This document shows, one piece after another, positions 25,848 through 35,715 of a DNA stretch of 64,000 nucleotides (its first letter is position 1; each line of letters begins with the position of its first letter). The notes under the pieces were generated by a model, which was not told the origin of the DNA, ran no database searches, and saw only the letters and a program-made list of their open reading frames with translations. The DNA is from Clostridia bacterium (lineage in GTDB: Bacteria; Bacillota; Clostridia; Oscillospirales; Acutalibacteraceae). A program made the position numbers and the translations under genes. Location: assembly GCA_017626295.1 (NCBI GenBank), contig JAGAJB010000036.1:62001-126000 (forward strand). Direction: 5' to 3'.

Positions 25848-28466
25848 ATGGCTAAACTTTCTCCGATGATGGAACAATACTTCCAAATTAAACAGAATTA
25901 TCCGGATACGCTTTTGTTTTTCCGTCTGGGCGATTTTTATGAGATGTTTTTTGAAGATGCAAAAATTGCATCCAAAGAACTCGAACTTGTTCTGACCGGA
26001 AGAGATTGCGGCCAAGAGGAACGTGCGCCTATGTGCGGCGTTCCTTTCCACAGTGCCGATTCTTACATAGCAAAACTCGTCAGCCGAGGATATAAAGTTG
26101 CAATTTGCGAACAGGTTGAAGACCCTGCCACCGCAAAAGGTATTGTAAAGCGCGATGTTGTAAGAATCGTTACACCGGGCACGGTTATTGAAAGTAATAT
26201 GCTTGATGAAAGCAAGAATAACTATCTTGCATCTGTCTTTATTTCCGATAAAAGTTGCGGACTTGCTTTTGTTGACGTATCTACCGGTGAAGTTCACCTT
26301 GATTCTGCTTCTGATAATGATGCTGCGGAACATATTATCAACAGGCTTGGTTGTTATTCTCCACGTGAAGTTATAATTAACAAATACGCTGCATCAGTTA
26401 AAACTATTTCAGAGTTTATAAAGAACAGACTTTCAGTTGATTACCAAATAGTTTCCGAAAAAGATTATGACGTTGATGAATTGAAATCAACAATTTCAGC
26501 GCATCTTCCGAAAGGTGAAAATCAATTTTCGGAATTTGAAAAGAACGTGTCTTTGTTATATGCTTTCGGTGTCGCTTTGAATTACCTTAAGGGCGTACAG
26601 AAAAACGATTTGGAAAACATAAACGATGTTGATTTCTATAACGAAAACAGTTTCTTGACCCTCGACCTTAATGCGAGAAGAAACCTTGAACTTACTGAAA
26701 CTCAGTTACGCCGTGAGAAAAAGGGCAGTCTTTTGTGGGTGCTTGACCATACTAAAACCGCTATGGGAAAACGCCTTATGCGTAGTTGGGTTGAACAACC
26801 TCTTATTAACTATTCTTCAATTATTTTAAGACAAAATGCGGTTGAAGAACTTACAACCGACACTATTTTACTTGATTCTTTAATGGGTTATCTTTCCGAT
26901 ATGTTTGACCTTGAAAGAATTATGACCCGAATTGTTTACGGTACTGCTAACGCTAAAGAACTTCGTACTTTAAGCCAGACCGTTGATCAACTTGTTAACA
27001 TTAAATCTTCCCTTGTAAATGCAAAGTCAAAAATGCTTGTTAATATTTTTGAGGATATTGATTTATTGGAAGATGTTAATAAACTCATAACCGATGCAAT
27101 TTGCGATGAACCACCGCTAACTGTTCGCGAGGGCGGTATGATTCGTGACGGATATAACGGAGAACTTGACACTTTACGTGACATTGTTAAGAACGGTAAA
27201 GGTTATCTCGCTTCCGTTGAACAAGCCGAACAGGAAAAAACCGGTATTAAAAAACTTAAAATCGGTTATAACCGTGTTTTCGGTTACTATATTGAGGTTA
27301 CAAATTCTTTTAAAGAACTTGTACCCGAACATTACATAAGAAAACAAACGCTTACTAATTGCGAAAGATATATAACTCAGGAACTTAAGGAATTAGAGTC
27401 GAAAGTTCTCGGCGCCCAGGAGAGAATTGTACGCCTTGAATACGAACTTTTTTCTGCAATTCGCTCTAAGGTTGCCGAACAACTTGAACGTGTTCGCGTA
27501 ACCGCAAGAGCCGTTGCAAGACTCGATGCACTTTGTTCCTTGGCTTTTACAGCCGTTAATAATAACTATACACGCCCTGTTGTTGATACTTCCGACGAAA
27601 TTATAATTGAAAACGGAAGACATCCTGTTGTGGAACTTATGCTCGGCGGTGCACCGTTTGTACCCAATGACACTTTCCTTGACTGTGGTGAGAATAGAAC
27701 CGCTATAATTACAGGTCCTAATATGGCGGGTAAATCAACCTATATGCGTCAAGTTGCAATAATAACCCTTATGGCTCAGATTGGCAGTTTTGTGCCTGCC
27801 GCAAGTGCAAAAATCGGCATTGTTGACCGTATTTTTACAAGGGTTGGTGCTTCTGATGACCTGGCTGCAGGTCAGTCAACGTTTATGCTCGAAATGACCG
27901 AGGTTGCAGACATTTTAAAGAACGCAACTTCTAAAAGCCTTATTGTTTTTGATGAAATCGGCAGAGGTACTTCTACTTATGACGGTATGAGCATTGCCAG
28001 AGCCGTTCTTGAATATACCGCCGATAAAAAGCGTATCGGTGCGAAAACACTTTTTGCAACACATTACCACGAATTAACCGAACTTGAAAATACCGTACAG
28101 GGTGTTAAAAACTATAATACGTCCGTAAAAAAACGCGGTGATGACATAACATTCTTACGCAGAATTGTTAAAGGTCCTGCTGACGGAAGTTACGGTGTTG
28201 AAGTTGCAAAACTTGCAGGTGTTCCGAAAGTTGTGGTTGAAAACGCTAAAAAAATCTTAGCATCACTTGAATCACAAGTACCTGTTAAAATGACAGAAAA
28301 AGTTATTGAAAATACAGAGGAAGAAAATGAACTTCAATTATCTTTCTCTTCCGGAGTTAAAGAAGATTTAATCCAAAAACTTAAAGTTATCGATGTCAAC
28401 ACTTTGACACCCATAGAAGCAATGACGGTACTTTTTGAACTTCAGAAAGAAGCGCATTCTTTATAA
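25848..28466 (+). CDS. mutS: DNA mismatch repair protein MutS
   Basis: MutS recognises mismatches and recruits MutL. The 872-residue protein has the mismatch-binding domain with the Phe-x-Glu motif (FFRLGDFYEMFFEDA, residue about 25), the connector and lever domains, and the ATPase with Walker A GPNMAGKSTYMRQ, STFMLEMTE, IVFDEIGRGTSTYDG and ATHYHELTELE. The length is typical of MutS1. GAGG precedes the ATG. It is followed by mutL and miaA in one transcript. Confidence 0.97.
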   Translation: MAKLSPMMEQYFQIKQNYPDTLLFFRLGDFYEMFFEDAKIASKELELVLTGRDCGQEERAPMCGVPFHSADSYIAKLVSRGYKVAICEQVEDPATAKGIVKRDVVRIVTPGTVIESNMLDESKNNYLASVFISDKSCGLAFVDVSTGEVHLDSASDNDAAEHIINRLGCYSPREVIINKYAASVKTISEFIKNRLSVDYQIVSEKDYDVDELKSTISAHLPKGENQFSEFEKNVSLLYAFGVALNYLKGVQKNDLENINDVDFYNENSFLTLDLNARRNLELTETQLRREKKGSLLWVLDHTKTAMGKRLMRSWVEQPLINYSSIILRQNAVEELTTDTILLDSLMGYLSDMFDLERIMTRIVYGTANAKELRTLSQTVDQLVNIKSSLVNAKSKMLVNIFEDIDLLEDVNKLITDAICDEPPLTVREGGMIRDGYNGELDTLRDIVKNGKGYLASVEQAEQEKTGIKKLKIGYNRVFGYYIEVTNSFKELVPEHYIRKQTLTNCERYITQELKELESKVLGAQERIVRLEYELFSAIRSKVAEQLERVRVTARAVARLDALCSLAFTAVNNNYTRPVVDTSDEIIIENGRHPVVELMLGGAPFVPNDTFLDCGENRTAIITGPNMAGKSTYMRQVAIITLMAQIGSFVPAASAKIGIVDRIFTRVGASDDLAAGQSTFMLEMTEVADILKNATSKSLIVFDEIGRGTSTYDGMSIARAVLEYTADKKRIGAKTLFATHYHELTELENTVQGVKNYNTSVKKRGDDITFLRRIVKGPADGSYGVEVAKLAGVPKVVVENAKKILASLESQVPVKMTEKVIENTEEENELQLSFSSGVKEDLIQKLKVIDVNTLTPIEAMTVLFELQKEAHSL

Positions 28467-28490
28467 TTTTTGAAAGAAGGGAGTGGCAAT

Positions 28491-30473
28491 ATGCCTCGCA
28501 TAAACGTTTTACCTAAGAATATCGCAGACCTTATTGCCGCAGGCGAAGTTGTCGAACGCCCTTCTTCCGTAATTAAAGAGTTTGTTGAAAACTCCATAGA
28601 TGCAGGCGCTAAAAAAATCACCGTCGAAATTCAAAACGGCGGTAAAACATATATGCGCGTTACCGATGACGGTTGCGGTATTGACAGGGAAGATGTAAGA
28701 AAGGCTTTCATAAGCCACGCTACCAGTAAAATTTCTTCGGTTTCTGACCTTGATTCTATTTCGACCCTAGGTTTCAGAGGCGAAGCCCTTGCTTCTGTTT
28801 GTGCTGTTTCAAAGGTCGATTTAATGACCGCAACTTCCGATTCAGATACAGGTACTCGCTACGTAATAGAGGGCGGCGAGGAGAAATTTATTGATGACGT
28901 AGGTTCACCTGTGGGAACAACACTTGTTGTTAAAGATTTGTTCTATAATATTCCCGCAAGACTGAAATTTTTGAAAAAAGATGTTCAGGAAGGTAACTAT
29001 GTAGCGACTATTCTTGAAAGAATCGCGTTATCAAACCCGGGCATTGCTTTTAAATTTATACGCGACGGTAAAATTGCTTTTCAGACTCCAGGTGACGGTA
29101 ACTTAAAATCCGCAATTTATGCTGTATTCGGCAAAGAGTTTACTTCACAACTTCTTCCTGTTGAAAGTGAAATGAACGGCATAAAAGTTCACGGTTTTAT
29201 CACAAAGCCAACTGCGGGTAGGGGTAGCCGTTCTATGCAAACATTCTTTGTAAACGGCAGATTTGTTAAAAGTGTTGTTTTTCTTACCGCACTTGAAAAT
29301 GCATATAAAAACTCCATAATGATAGGCAAATATCCCGCCTGTGTACTGTTTGTTAATATGCCTTATGAAACTGTCGACGTAAACGTTCACCCTGCAAAAA
29401 CAGAAGTTCGTTTCTTTGACGAAAAGCGGGTTTTTGAAAGTATTTATAATTCTGCATTATCTGCTTTAAATGCTGACCGCACAAGACCTCAAGCAACTTT
29501 TTCGCAAGCAAAAATCTTTACAAAACCCGCTGAAAAAGGCGAGCAGTTAAATTTTAAAGATGTTACACCTGTCGTAAAGACTGAGCCTCAGCGAAGTTTT
29601 GTTATTAAAGAATTCGGAAACCCTGTTACAGGCGAAGAGGATAAGGTGAGAGCACCCGAAAAAAATGAGCCGAAACAGTTGGATTTTCTTAAAGACGCTT
29701 ACTTTAAACCACAGGTTAAAATTATAAATGAAACTGAATTAAACAGACCGCAACAAGAAACCCTAAAAACAAATGTGGTTGTAACAGAAACACATAAAGA
29801 GGAAAATATTCCTGAAGAAGATAATAAAGTAAACGATGTTGCGATTGTATTTGATAAACCTATCGAAAAGCAGGTTTCTGCTATAACTAAACGTGTTAAT
29901 ACAACACCCGATTATAAATATATCGGTGAAGCATTCAATACATACTTAATAGCAGAAATTGAAAATAAGATAATTTTTATTGATAAACACGCAGCCCACG
30001 AACGTATTTTGTTTGAAAAGTTCAAAAAGCAAAGCGCAGGGGAGTCTCAGATGATGCTTTTACCTGTAAGCGTGAATTTATCCGCTGATGAATATTCTGC
30101 CGTTATTGATAATCTTGAATTATTGGAAAGTGCGGGGTATGACGTTAGCGACTTCGGTGACAGATGCGTAAAAGTGAGCGCGTGTCCACCCGAACTTGTT
30201 AATGAAAACCTCAGTGAAATTATAACTGAAATTGCAGGTTATCTTTCCAATAATATAAAGAGTTTAATGCCCGAAAAACTCGATTGGATATATCATTCCA
30301 TGGCTTGCAGAGCTGCTGTTAAGGCAGGTAATTTCACATCGTCTTATGAAGCAGAAAAATTTGTGGGAACAGTACTCGCTGACGATAATATCCGTTATTG
30401 TCCTCACGGCAGACCTGTTCTTATTGAAATGACAAAACGCGAAATTGAAAAACAATTCGGACGTATTGTTTAG
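28491..30473 (+). CDS. mutL: DNA mismatch repair endonuclease MutL
   Basis: The ATG at 28491 follows AAGGGAG; the open frame extends to 28470 without a better start. The 660-residue protein has the GHKL ATPase motifs EFVENSIDAGA, DDGCGI and TLGFRGEALASV, the PAKTEVRF segment, a long low-complexity linker (about 335-490), and a C-terminal domain. The latter has DKHAAHERILFE, matching the metal-binding DQHAx2Ex4E endonuclease motif, plus ACRAAVKAGN and CPHGRP. It should therefore nick DNA itself, as expected without MutH. It lies directly behind mutS. Confidence 0.96.
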   Translation: MPRINVLPKNIADLIAAGEVVERPSSVIKEFVENSIDAGAKKITVEIQNGGKTYMRVTDDGCGIDREDVRKAFISHATSKISSVSDLDSISTLGFRGEALASVCAVSKVDLMTATSDSDTGTRYVIEGGEEKFIDDVGSPVGTTLVVKDLFYNIPARLKFLKKDVQEGNYVATILERIALSNPGIAFKFIRDGKIAFQTPGDGNLKSAIYAVFGKEFTSQLLPVESEMNGIKVHGFITKPTAGRGSRSMQTFFVNGRFVKSVVFLTALENAYKNSIMIGKYPACVLFVNMPYETVDVNVHPAKTEVRFFDEKRVFESIYNSALSALNADRTRPQATFSQAKIFTKPAEKGEQLNFKDVTPVVKTEPQRSFVIKEFGNPVTGEEDKVRAPEKNEPKQLDFLKDAYFKPQVKIINETELNRPQQETLKTNVVVTETHKEENIPEEDNKVNDVAIVFDKPIEKQVSAITKRVNTTPDYKYIGEAFNTYLIAEIENKIIFIDKHAAHERILFEKFKKQSAGESQMMLLPVSVNLSADEYSAVIDNLELLESAGYDVSDFGDRCVKVSACPPELVNENLSEIITEIAGYLSNNIKSLMPEKLDWIYHSMACRAAVKAGNFTSSYEAEKFVGTVLADDNIRYCPHGRPVLIEMTKREIEKQFGRIV

Positions 30474-30498
30474 GTTTTAACTAATAAGGAGAATCATT

Positions 30499-31443
30499 TT
30501 GAAACGGAAAGCTGTTGTAGTTGTAGGTCCTACTGCCTCGGGAAAAACAGCACTTGGTGTTCATATTGCTAAAAAGTTTAACGGTGAAGTTATATCCGCT
30601 GATTCTATGCAAATTTATAAAGGAATGGATATCGCTACTGCTAAGCCTACAAAAGAAGAAACTGACGGAATAAAGCATCATTTAATAGATTTTATTGATG
30701 TTTCTGAAACTTACAGTGTTTCAGCCTTTTGTGAAGATGCAGGAAAAGCCTTTGACGAAATTTATAATTCAGGTAAATTGCCCGTTATTGTGGGCGGTAC
30801 AGGATTATATGTTGACTCGTTTCTTTCAAATACCTCTTTTTTAAACAGTGCTTGCTCCGATGAAGTTCGAGTTCAATTGAAAAATGAACTTGATAAATAC
30901 GGCATCGACTATATGTATTCACAGTTAAAATCCGTGGACCCCGATGCCGCTTTGAAAATTCATCCAAATAATACCGTTCGTGTTTTAAGAGCACTTGAAG
31001 TTTATAAAACAACAGGTAAAACCATTACCCAGCAAGTTGCTATGTCACACCAAATTGACTCTGATATTGAGCCTTTGTTTATCGGTATCACATATAACGA
31101 CCGTGAAAAATTATATGAAAGAATCAATAAACGTGTTGATATTATGCTGGGTAACGGTCTGTTAGATGAAGCAAAAACGTTTTTTGAAAGTTCACCCTCA
31201 AAAACTGCTTTCAATGCAATAGGTTGCAAGGAACTTAAACCCTATTTTGACGGTGATAAAAATTTAGAAGAATGTGTGGAAGATTTAAAACGAAGCACAA
31301 GGCGTTACGCAAAACGCCAACTTACCTGGTTTAAACGTAATAACAAAATAAATTGGATATATCCCGATGCGGTTGAGTATGCAGATATACTTGATACCGT
31401 GGATGATTTAATAAATAATTTTTTAGAAGGTGAAGCGAATTGA
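30499..31443 (+). CDS. miaA: tRNA dimethylallyltransferase
   Basis: MiaA adds the dimethylallyl group to A37 that MiaB then methylthiolates. The TTG start at 30499 follows AAGGAG. The 314-residue protein has the P-loop GPTASGKTALGV near residue 10, the DSMQIYKGMDIATAKPT signature and VGGTGLYVDSFL, then a C-terminal RRYAKRQLTWFKRN. Length and motif order are normal. It overlaps the next gene by 4 bases. Confidence 0.96.
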   Translation: MKRKAVVVVGPTASGKTALGVHIAKKFNGEVISADSMQIYKGMDIATAKPTKEETDGIKHHLIDFIDVSETYSVSAFCEDAGKAFDEIYNSGKLPVIVGGTGLYVDSFLSNTSFLNSACSDEVRVQLKNELDKYGIDYMYSQLKSVDPDAALKIHPNNTVRVLRALEVYKTTGKTITQQVAMSHQIDSDIEPLFIGITYNDREKLYERINKRVDIMLGNGLLDEAKTFFESSPSKTAFNAIGCKELKPYFDGDKNLEECVEDLKRSTRRYAKRQLTWFKRNNKINWIYPDAVEYADILDTVDDLINNFLEGEAN

Positions 31444-32660
31444 AAAAGAATAAATTCAGTCTTAAAGCAGTTGCAATAGTACTCGCTGTTTCTTTACTCG
31501 CTTCATACGTAATTTATCAGTGTGTTCTTCTTTCAAAAGACGATATGGAAACACAGTTCGCTTTGACAGAAACCGTTTATAATACAATAGATACAAAGTG
31601 TTTTGTTGTACGTGATGAACATTTTATTAAGAATAACGTTAACGGAACTACCGTTTCCTTTGCGAAAAACGGCGAGCGTGTTGCAAGCGGTGATACTGTA
31701 TCAATGATTTTTAAATCTTCTGATGATGCCGTTTCGTATCTAAAAATCAGTGAACTTGAAAAAAGTATTGCACATTATGAAGAACTTTCGGGACAAGCCA
31801 ATTTTCAAACTTTGAATATTGACTCCCTTACCGATAAAATCGACAATGAATTGATAGAATTTTTAGAAGCGCGCGATAACCGTCAATATGACGAGGCAAT
31901 TGAAAGTGCTGATGTTTTTCGCGATTCCTTAACAGGTAAACAGATAGCAACAGGCTCTTCCCTTGATTTTTCAAAACAGTTGGCTACACTTAAAAACGAA
32001 TTAACAACATTACAAAATGCAAAATATGCTTATACTGAAGTTAAAAGCGATTCAGCAGGGTATTACATTAACGGCTCCGACGGATACGAATCAACTATTG
32101 ATTTCAAGAAAATTGATGAAATAACGGTCGATAATGTAACAAAAGCGCTCGAATCCAAACCACAGGCAGTTGCTTCTGACGTAGTTGGTCGTGTAGTAGG
32201 CTCTTTTACTTGGTATATAGTTTGCGCCGTCGATACTGATGAAACAATAAATCTTTCTTATGATGAGCGTATTTACATCAATTTACCTTATCAGGGTGTT
32301 GAAAGGTTGCCTGTAACATTACATAAAATCGGTGACAGAACGTCGGATAAAACCCTTTTGATTTTATCCTGTGATTTGATGGATGAATCTCTTGCTGATT
32401 TAAGAATTGAAGACATTCAGATTGTTACCGAAGAATATACAGGTTATAAAATTCCAAATTCTGCTATACGAACTGTTGACGGTGAAAAAGGTGTGTATGT
32501 TGTACGCGGTAATCTGTTAGGTTTCCGTAAAATTCACATTTTGTATTCAACCGATTCTTATTCAATAGTCGATAACCCGGACGGTGAATCCGGCTATATA
32601 AAATTATACGATAAGGTTGTCACGAAAGGAGTTGAGTTGTATGATAACAAACTTGTCTGA
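31440..32660 (+). CDS. HlyD-like membrane-anchored adaptor protein
   Basis: The 406-residue protein starts with TTG overlapping the miaA stop. It has one N-terminal membrane helix (about 9-30), then biotinyl-lipoyl-like beta segments (TTVSFAKNGERVASGDTVSMIF), a helical hairpin (about 95-205), and beta-barrel segments ending with IPNSAIRTVDGEKGVYVV. This is the layout of HlyD/RND-type adaptor proteins. No partner ABC transporter is nearby; instead it precedes yggS, sepF and divIVA. Similar orphan HlyD-like proteins occur in this spot in other Clostridia, so a role in envelope or division is possible (inference). Confidence 0.7.
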   Translation: MKKNKFSLKAVAIVLAVSLLASYVIYQCVLLSKDDMETQFALTETVYNTIDTKCFVVRDEHFIKNNVNGTTVSFAKNGERVASGDTVSMIFKSSDDAVSYLKISELEKSIAHYEELSGQANFQTLNIDSLTDKIDNELIEFLEARDNRQYDEAIESADVFRDSLTGKQIATGSSLDFSKQLATLKNELTTLQNAKYAYTEVKSDSAGYYINGSDGYESTIDFKKIDEITVDNVTKALESKPQAVASDVVGRVVGSFTWYIVCAVDTDETINLSYDERIYINLPYQGVERLPVTLHKIGDRTSDKTLLILSCDLMDESLADLRIEDIQIVTEEYTGYKIPNSAIRTVDGEKGVYVVRGNLLGFRKIHILYSTDSYSIVDNPDGESGYIKLYDKVVTKGVELYDNKLV

Positions 32661-33372
32661 TGATCCTAAATTTGAGATAATTTCAGAAAATCTTAAAGTT
32701 ATCCGCAATGATATTACCGAAACTGCAATTTCCGGGGGAAGAAACCCCGAAGATGTTCGTCTTATGGCGGTTACTAAAACAGTTGACGTAAAGTATATAA
32801 ATCACGCAATTGAAAATTGCGGTGTTGATTTGATAGGCGAGAACAAAGTTCAGGAGTTTTTATCAAAAAAAGATTCACTTTCCCTTAAGGGTGTTGAGAA
32901 ACATCTTATCGGTCACTTACAGACCAATAAAGTGAAAAAAATTTTGCCGGAAGTTGATATGATTCAGTCGGTTGACAGTCTGAGACTTGCTGCTGCAATT
33001 TCCGCAGAAGCCGTAAAACTAGGTGTTGAATCCAAGGTTTTATTAGAAGTTAATATTGGCGGTGAGGACAGTAAAACCGGTTTTGATAAAACTGCTTTTA
33101 TGGAGTCTCTTGATGAAATTTCAAAACTTCCCGCATTAAAAGTAAAAGGTCTTATGACAATACCGCCTATATGCGAAAATACACTTGAACTTGAAAAGTA
33201 TTTTTCTATGATGTATGATTATTATAACGAAATCAAAGAAAAAGACTTCGAGAATTTCGATTTTGAAATATTATCAATGGGTATGTCGGGTGACTACAAG
33301 GAAGCGATTAAACACGGTTCTAATTTAGTAAGAGTCGGCTCTGCAATTTTCGGAGCCCGTGTATATAAATAA
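32641..33372 (+). CDS. YggS-family pyridoxal-phosphate homeostasis protein
   Basis: YggS/PLPBP proteins bind PLP and buffer its level. The ATG at 32641 follows AAAGGAG, and the first 20 bases overlap the HlyD-like gene; this gives 243 residues. Motifs are VRLMAVTKTVD with the PLP lysine near residue 40, IGENKVQEF, HLIGHLQTNKVK, LLEVNIGGEDSKTGF and LSMGMSGDYKEAIKHGSNLVRVG. The gene sits just before sepF, the standard Firmicutes arrangement. Confidence 0.93.
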   Translation: MITNLSDDPKFEIISENLKVIRNDITETAISGGRNPEDVRLMAVTKTVDVKYINHAIENCGVDLIGENKVQEFLSKKDSLSLKGVEKHLIGHLQTNKVKKILPEVDMIQSVDSLRLAAAISAEAVKLGVESKVLLEVNIGGEDSKTGFDKTAFMESLDEISKLPALKVKGLMTIPPICENTLELEKYFSMMYDYYNEIKEKDFENFDFEILSMGMSGDYKEAIKHGSNLVRVGSAIFGARVYK

Positions 33373-33387
33373 TTGGAGGTTTTTATT

Positions 33388-33876
33388 ATGGCATTTAGTG
33401 ATTTATTCAAAAAATTTATCAATGCATCTGATGAGGATGATTACGAGGAAGTTAACGAAGAAGTAACTCCCGAAGCATTTGAAACAACTTCATTTTCTTC
33501 AAATTATGAAAGTGATTATGAAACACCCAAAACAACACGTTCAAGAAGACAGTCACATTATTCAAGTGACCCCAGCAGAGTGGTTGATATTCGCACAACT
33601 GCTATGCTTCAGGTTGTTCTTGTAAAACCTGACAAATTTGAAGATGCCCGTGCTATTGCTGACCATCTTAATGAAAAAAGAACTGTTGTTCTTAACCTTG
33701 AAGCAGCAAGCAAAGATGTTGCAAGACGTCTTGTTGACCTTCTTAACGGCGTTGCTTATGCAAACGGCGGTCAACTTAAAAAGGTTTCTACAAACACATA
33801 TATTATCACTCCTTATAATGTAAATGTTTCAGGCGACCTTCTTGATGAACTTGAAAGTACAGGCGTATTTTTCTAA
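33388..33876 (+). CDS. sepF: Cell division protein SepF
   Basis: SepF bundles FtsZ filaments and tethers the Z-ring to the membrane. The ATG at 33388 follows GGAGG. The 162-residue protein begins with an amphipathic helix (MAFSDLFKKFI), has an acidic disordered linker (about 15-70), and a C-terminal SepF core with KPDKFEDARAIADHL, VVLNLEAASKDVARRLVDLLNGVAYANGG and TYIITPYNVNV. Length is normal. It lies between yggS and divIVA. Confidence 0.96.
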   Translation: MAFSDLFKKFINASDEDDYEEVNEEVTPEAFETTSFSSNYESDYETPKTTRSRRQSHYSSDPSRVVDIRTTAMLQVVLVKPDKFEDARAIADHLNEKRTVVLNLEAASKDVARRLVDLLNGVAYANGGQLKKVSTNTYIITPYNVNVSGDLLDELESTGVFF

Positions 33877-33911
33877 ATTGAAATTTATTTTGTGGAAACG
33901 GGGAATTTACT

Positions 33912-35153
33912 ATGATGACACCGTCCGAACTTAAGCAGTATGAATTTAAAACTGCAGGACGTAACGCTTATAAAGCAGATGATGTTGACTCATTTTTCGG
34001 AGAAGTTCTTGTTAACTACGAAAAGATGTTTCGTGAAAACAGTGAACTTATAAAAAGAGTAAGCCTTCTTGCTGACCGTCTTGAAAATTATAAGAAAGAC
34101 GAAGTTGATATAAAGCAAGCAGTTTTAAGCGCACAAAAAGCCGCAGACATCATTGTCCGTGATGCTGAAGAATCAGTTGCAGATGCAAAACAGGAAGCAG
34201 AAGCGATTCTTGCTGCAGCAAAAGGCGAGGCTGATATAATTAAATCCGATGCTGAGAAACAGGCTATTGCTGATTCTGACTTACTTCTTTCAATTGCTCG
34301 TGATAAAGCCGAAGAAATTATGAATAAGGCTAAAGAAAAAGCCCACGGTATTCTTATTGCTGCAAATGATTCTGCAAGCAACACAGTTGGTGCTGCAACC
34401 AGAACTATTACAAGCGAATCGATTCATTATGATATGCTCAAAAAGGAAGTTTCTGAATTCAGAGCATCTATCCTTGCACAGTACAAAGCACATATTGAAT
34501 TGATTTCCAAACTTCCCGAACTGGCAGTTGAAGAAGCTTCAAAAATTGAAGATACTCCCGTTGAGAATCCTGTTTCTGTGGAAAACATTGTTGATGAACT
34601 CGTTGCGGAAGAAGTTGAAAAAACTGAAGAGGTTTTTGAAGAAGAAAACGATGTTTTAGAGTTTGTTGAAGATGTGAATGAACTCGAAATTTCTGTTGAA
34701 ACTGAAACAGAAGTAGATGCTGAAGAATCCTCTTGTGAAAATTCTGAAGATAACAATGAAGTGGTTGATGAGTTACCCGGTTTTTCTGATGAAGTTGAAA
34801 CCGTTTCGGAAGATGAAGAAAATGCAGCCGAAGAGCCTGCTGATATTCCGATTTCAAAGGGTTTTTCTATCAATTCAGTTGATTTTGATTTCGGTGGTTT
34901 CGATGATGAAACAGAGGAAATTCCCGAGGAGACGCTTATTCCTCAGGTTGATGAAAGTGTATCTGAATCCATTGATGTACAGGAAAATTTCTCTGCACCT
35001 GTTGAAGTTGATGACAATAACGATGATATATTCGATGATGATAACGACGATTCTGTAGCATCATTCTTCGATTCTATTGAAAGCATAGATACAGATGAAG
35101 ATAAAGATGAACCCAAAAAGCAAAAAAGAGGCTTTTTCCGTAAATGGAAATAA
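33912..35153 (+). CDS. divIVA: DivIVA-domain cell division/polarity protein
   Basis: DivIVA marks curved membrane at septa and poles. Two ATGs in a row (33912 and 33915) are possible starts; GGGGA lies upstream. The N-terminal domain TPSELKQYEFKTAGRNAYKADDVDSFF is the DivIVA membrane-binding segment. A coiled coil runs to about residue 200, rich in Ala/Glu/Lys. The remaining 210 residues are a very acidic Glu/Asp/Val tail, ending with a basic patch (KKQKRGFFRKWK). The tail makes it about twice the Bacillus length. Its reverse strand gives long serine-rich shadow frames that are not genes. Confidence 0.9.
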   Translation: MMTPSELKQYEFKTAGRNAYKADDVDSFFGEVLVNYEKMFRENSELIKRVSLLADRLENYKKDEVDIKQAVLSAQKAADIIVRDAEESVADAKQEAEAILAAAKGEADIIKSDAEKQAIADSDLLLSIARDKAEEIMNKAKEKAHGILIAANDSASNTVGAATRTITSESIHYDMLKKEVSEFRASILAQYKAHIELISKLPELAVEEASKIEDTPVENPVSVENIVDELVAEEVEKTEEVFEEENDVLEFVEDVNELEISVETETEVDAEESSCENSEDNNEVVDELPGFSDEVETVSEDEENAAEEPADIPISKGFSINSVDFDFGGFDDETEEIPEETLIPQVDESVSESIDVQENFSAPVEVDDNNDDIFDDDNDDSVASFFDSIESIDTDEDKDEPKKQKRGFFRKWK

Positions 35154-35169
35154 TGTTAGGAGTTAAAAC

Positions 35170-35715
35170 ATGTCTGTAATTTTACCCATAGTGTTTTGCG
35201 CAGTATTGGTCGCAGTAGACCAGGCGGTTAAATTTTTAGTTATAGAATACCTTAAACCAATTGAATATTTAAACGTTTTAGACGGAATTCTCAGACTCAG
35301 ATATGTTGAAAACTCCGGTGCTGTTTTTGGCTCTTTTGCCTCGCATACGCTTGTTTTAACAGTTTTCTCTATCATTCTGCTTGGTGTTACTATTTATTTC
35401 CTCGCTACTAATAAAAGTAAATCTAAATTTGTTAACTTCTGTTTACTGCTGATGGTATCGGGCGGTATCGGTAACATTATCGACAGAATAAGACTTCAAT
35501 ACGTTGTTGACTATATTGAACCTCTTTTTATTGATTTTGCCGTTTTTAATTTCGCGGATTGCCTTATAACAGTCGGTGCGGGAATGTTAATTGTTTATCT
35601 CATTGTTGATATTATTAAAGACACTAAGAAAAATAAATCTCTTAAGCCGACTGCAGATGGCGCAATGATCTTTGAAACTCCCGAGAAAAAGGGGAAAAAA
35701 GATGGAACTAAATAA
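35170..35715 (+). CDS. lspA: Lipoprotein signal peptidase (signal peptidase II)
   Basis: LspA cleaves prolipoprotein signal peptides in the membrane. The 181-residue protein has four membrane helices and the family blocks VDQAVKFLV, ENSGAVFGSF, GGIGNIIDRIRLQYVVDYI and FNFADCLITVG, which hold the two catalytic aspartates. An extra 25-residue basic tail follows the last helix. AGGAG precedes the ATG. It overlaps rluD by 14 bases, and the lspA-rluD pair is conserved in Firmicutes. Confidence 0.95.
   Translation: MSVILPIVFCAVLVAVDQAVKFLVIEYLKPIEYLNVLDGILRLRYVENSGAVFGSFASHTLVLTVFSIILLGVTIYFLATNKSKSKFVNFCLLLMVSGGIGNIIDRIRLQYVVDYIEPLFIDFAVFNFADCLITVGAGMLIVYLIVDIIKDTKKNKSLKPTADGAMIFETPEKKGKKDGTK

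Noticed and set aside
34427-34873. Long serine-rich open frame on the minus strand
   Set aside because: It is the complement of the Glu/Asp-rich tail of DivIVA (GAA/GAT codons read in reverse) and has no start signal.
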